Both the position numbers and the translations under genes were made by a program. Below the pieces are notes generated by a model, which did no database searches, was not told where the DNA came from, and saw only the letters and a list, made by a program, of their open reading frames with translations. Below are positions 5,923 through 7,008 of a DNA stretch of 7,008 nt, one piece after another (the first letter of the stretch is position 1; every line of letters begins with the position of its first letter). The DNA lies in the NCBI GenBank assembly GCA_950060715.1, contig CATLVA010000074.1:1-7008 (forward strand), written 5' to 3'. This DNA comes from an uncultured Oligoflexia bacterium. GTDB taxonomy: Bacteria; Bdellovibrionota; Bacteriovoracia; Bacteriovoracales; Bacteriovoracaceae.

Positions 5923-7008
5923 AGTGGAATATTCCCGTGTTTTCTATTTGGTCTATTAATCTTTTTATCTCTTAGAAACTCAAGATAAGTGATGATCTTC
6001 TCTCTGGTATTTTCAGGATAGATAACTTCATCAACATACCCTACAGCAGCTGCTTTATAAGGATTAGCAAACTCGTCTTCATAATTAGAAACCAGCTCTG
6101 CTTTTTTCTTATCAAAAGCTTCTCCCTCGAGACCTTTAAGTTCATTTCTAAAAATAATATTAACTGCACCATCAGCACCCATAACTGCAATTTCTGAAGT
6201 TGGATAAGCTAGGTTAATATCAGCTCCAATATGCTTTGATGCCATTACATCATAGGCCCCACCATAAGCTTTTCTAGTAATAAGGGTGATCATTGGAACG
6301 CTCGCTTCAGAGAATGCATAAAGAAGTTTAGCTCCATGGCGAATGATTCCACCGTACTCCTGAACTGTTCCCGGAAGAAAACCTGGAACATCAACCAAAG
6401 TTAAAAGAGGAATTTCAAAAGCATCGCAAAAACGCACAAACCTTGCCGCTTTCGTTGAAGAGTCGATATCTAAACAACCAGCTAATACTTGTGGTTGGTT
6501 CGCAATAATCCCCACTGGATTTCCACCCATACGAGCAAATCCGCAGATAATATTTTTTGCAAAGTTCTTTTGCACTTCAAGAAAATGCTTATTATCGACC
6601 ACCTCAGCAATGATCTCTTTCATATCGTAAGGCTTTCTCGAGTTAACCGGGATGAAATCCTTTAATTTTGCGTTTGATCTTTTATGTGAGTCTGGAGTGT
6701 ATTGAACTTCAGGCTTAGTAAAATTTCCAGAAGGTAGAAAACTTAAAAGCTCTCTTACACGCTCAAGACAATCATCTTCATTTTCACAATTAAAATGAGC
6801 AACGCCCGATTTTTCATTATGGGTTCCAGCTCCACCCAGAGCTTCTTTAGTTACTTCTTCGTGCGTAACTGTCTTAACAACATCAGGTCCAGTAACGAAC
6901 ATATAGGAGGACTCTTCCACCATAAAAATAAAATCTGTCATAGCGGGAGAATAAACAGCTCCTCCAGCACATGGCCCCATGCTCAAAGAGATTTGCGGAA
7001 TAACACCA
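5919..7008 (-). CDS. pccB: Propionyl-CoA carboxylase beta (carboxyltransferase) subunit, 5' end beyond window
   Basis: The last 362 residues of a carboxyltransferase of normal length about 510-540; the frame is open to the right edge, so roughly 150 N-terminal residues are missing. It opens with [20 protein letters not shown], the N-domain oxyanion loop of PccB proteins. The C domain has [40 protein letters not shown] and [15 protein letters not shown]. In GGAYDVM the Asp (codon at 6249-6251) corresponds, from memory, to Asp422 of Streptomyces PccB, a residue tied to propionyl- over acetyl-CoA preference. The end, RKHGNIPL, nearly matches human PCCB. It transfers carboxyl from biotin to acyl-CoA, probably making methylmalonyl-CoA; family members form hexamers. 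The TGA overlaps the biotin carboxylase ATG (ATGA). Internal TTG at 6986 and ATG at 6980 are not starts, since conserved sequence continues upstream. Methylcrotonyl- or broader acyl-CoA specificity is less likely but not excluded. Confidence 0.94.
   Translation of the reverse strand, partial: GVIPQISLSMGPCAGGAVYSPAMTDFIFMVEESSYMFVTGPDVVKTVTHEEVTKEALGGAGTHNEKSGVAHFNCENEDDCLERVRELLSFLPSGNFTKPEVQYTPDSHKRSNAKLKDFIPVNSRKPYDMKEIIAEVVDNKHFLEVQKNFAKNIICGFARMGGNPVGIIANQPQVLAGCLDIDSSTKAARFVRFCDAFEIPLLTLVDVPGFLPGTVQEYGGIIRHGAKLLYAFSEASVPMITLITRKAYGGAYDVMASKHIGADINLAYPTSEIAVMGADGAVNIIFRNELKGLEGEAFDKKKAELVSNYEDEFANPYKAAAVGYVDEVIYPENTREKIITYLEFLRDKKINRPNRKHGNIPL

Noticed and set aside
5926..5935. Perfect 10-bp palindrome GGAATATTCC before the biotin carboxylase start
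   Set aside because: It is inside the coding end of the carboxyltransferase gene (encodes part of GNIPL), is short, and overlaps the likely ribosome binding site; an operator is not needed to explain it.
6978..6986. Possible starts (TTG, ATG) of the carboxyltransferase inside the window
   Set aside because: The frame continues upstream with GVIPQIS, which belongs to the conserved PccB sequence, so the gene is cut by the window edge and does not start here.

Overview
The window is AT-rich (by eye), gene-dense bacterial DNA with five or six genes and only two short intergenic gaps (696-783 and 3909-3992). There is no stretch over 300 bases without a gene. I see no mobile element, tRNA, rRNA or CRISPR array. 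The low GC, compact layout and gene types would fit a Gram-negative bacterium; a Bacteriovorax/Halobacteriovorax-type relative (Bdellovibrionota) is my guess from the general feel of the proteins, not something the sequence proves.

Layout. (1) Positions 1-695, minus strand: N-terminal 231 residues of a GT-B type glycosyltransferase that runs off the left edge. (2) Positions 696-783: divergent promoter region, very AT-rich, with an imperfect palindrome. (3) Positions 784-3351, plus strand: full-length 855-residue M16 (pitrilysin/insulinase-type) zinc metalloprotease, with an intact active site in the N half and a degenerate C half. (4) Positions 3342-3370: intrinsic terminator for the protease gene, built across its own stop codon and across the stop codon of the convergent neighbour. 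(5) Positions 3348-3908, minus strand: 186-residue protein of unknown function, with an extended -10 promoter so close to the ATG that its mRNA is probably leaderless. (6) Positions 3941-3971: strong terminator closing the next operon. (7) Positions 3993-7008, minus strand: an acyl-CoA carboxylase operon read right to left, comprising carboxyltransferase (PccB type, N-terminus beyond the right edge), biotin carboxylase and biotin carrier protein.

The three carboxylase subunits work as one enzyme. The biotin carboxylase uses ATP and bicarbonate to carboxylate biotin on Lys133 of the carrier, and the PccB-type subunit transfers the carboxyl group to an acyl-CoA, most likely propionyl-CoA to give (S)-methylmalonyl-CoA. 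The genes overlap (ATGA between carboxyltransferase and biotin carboxylase; 20 or 26 nt between biotin carboxylase and carrier), so translation is probably coupled. The biotin carboxylase and carrier together make 650 residues, about the length of a single-chain PccA, so this looks like a PccA alpha subunit split inside its BT-like linker region.

I did not find a convincing undescribed system. The points most worth a second look are the split alpha subunit, the doubly shared stop/terminator at 3342-3370, and the likely leaderless unknown gene.
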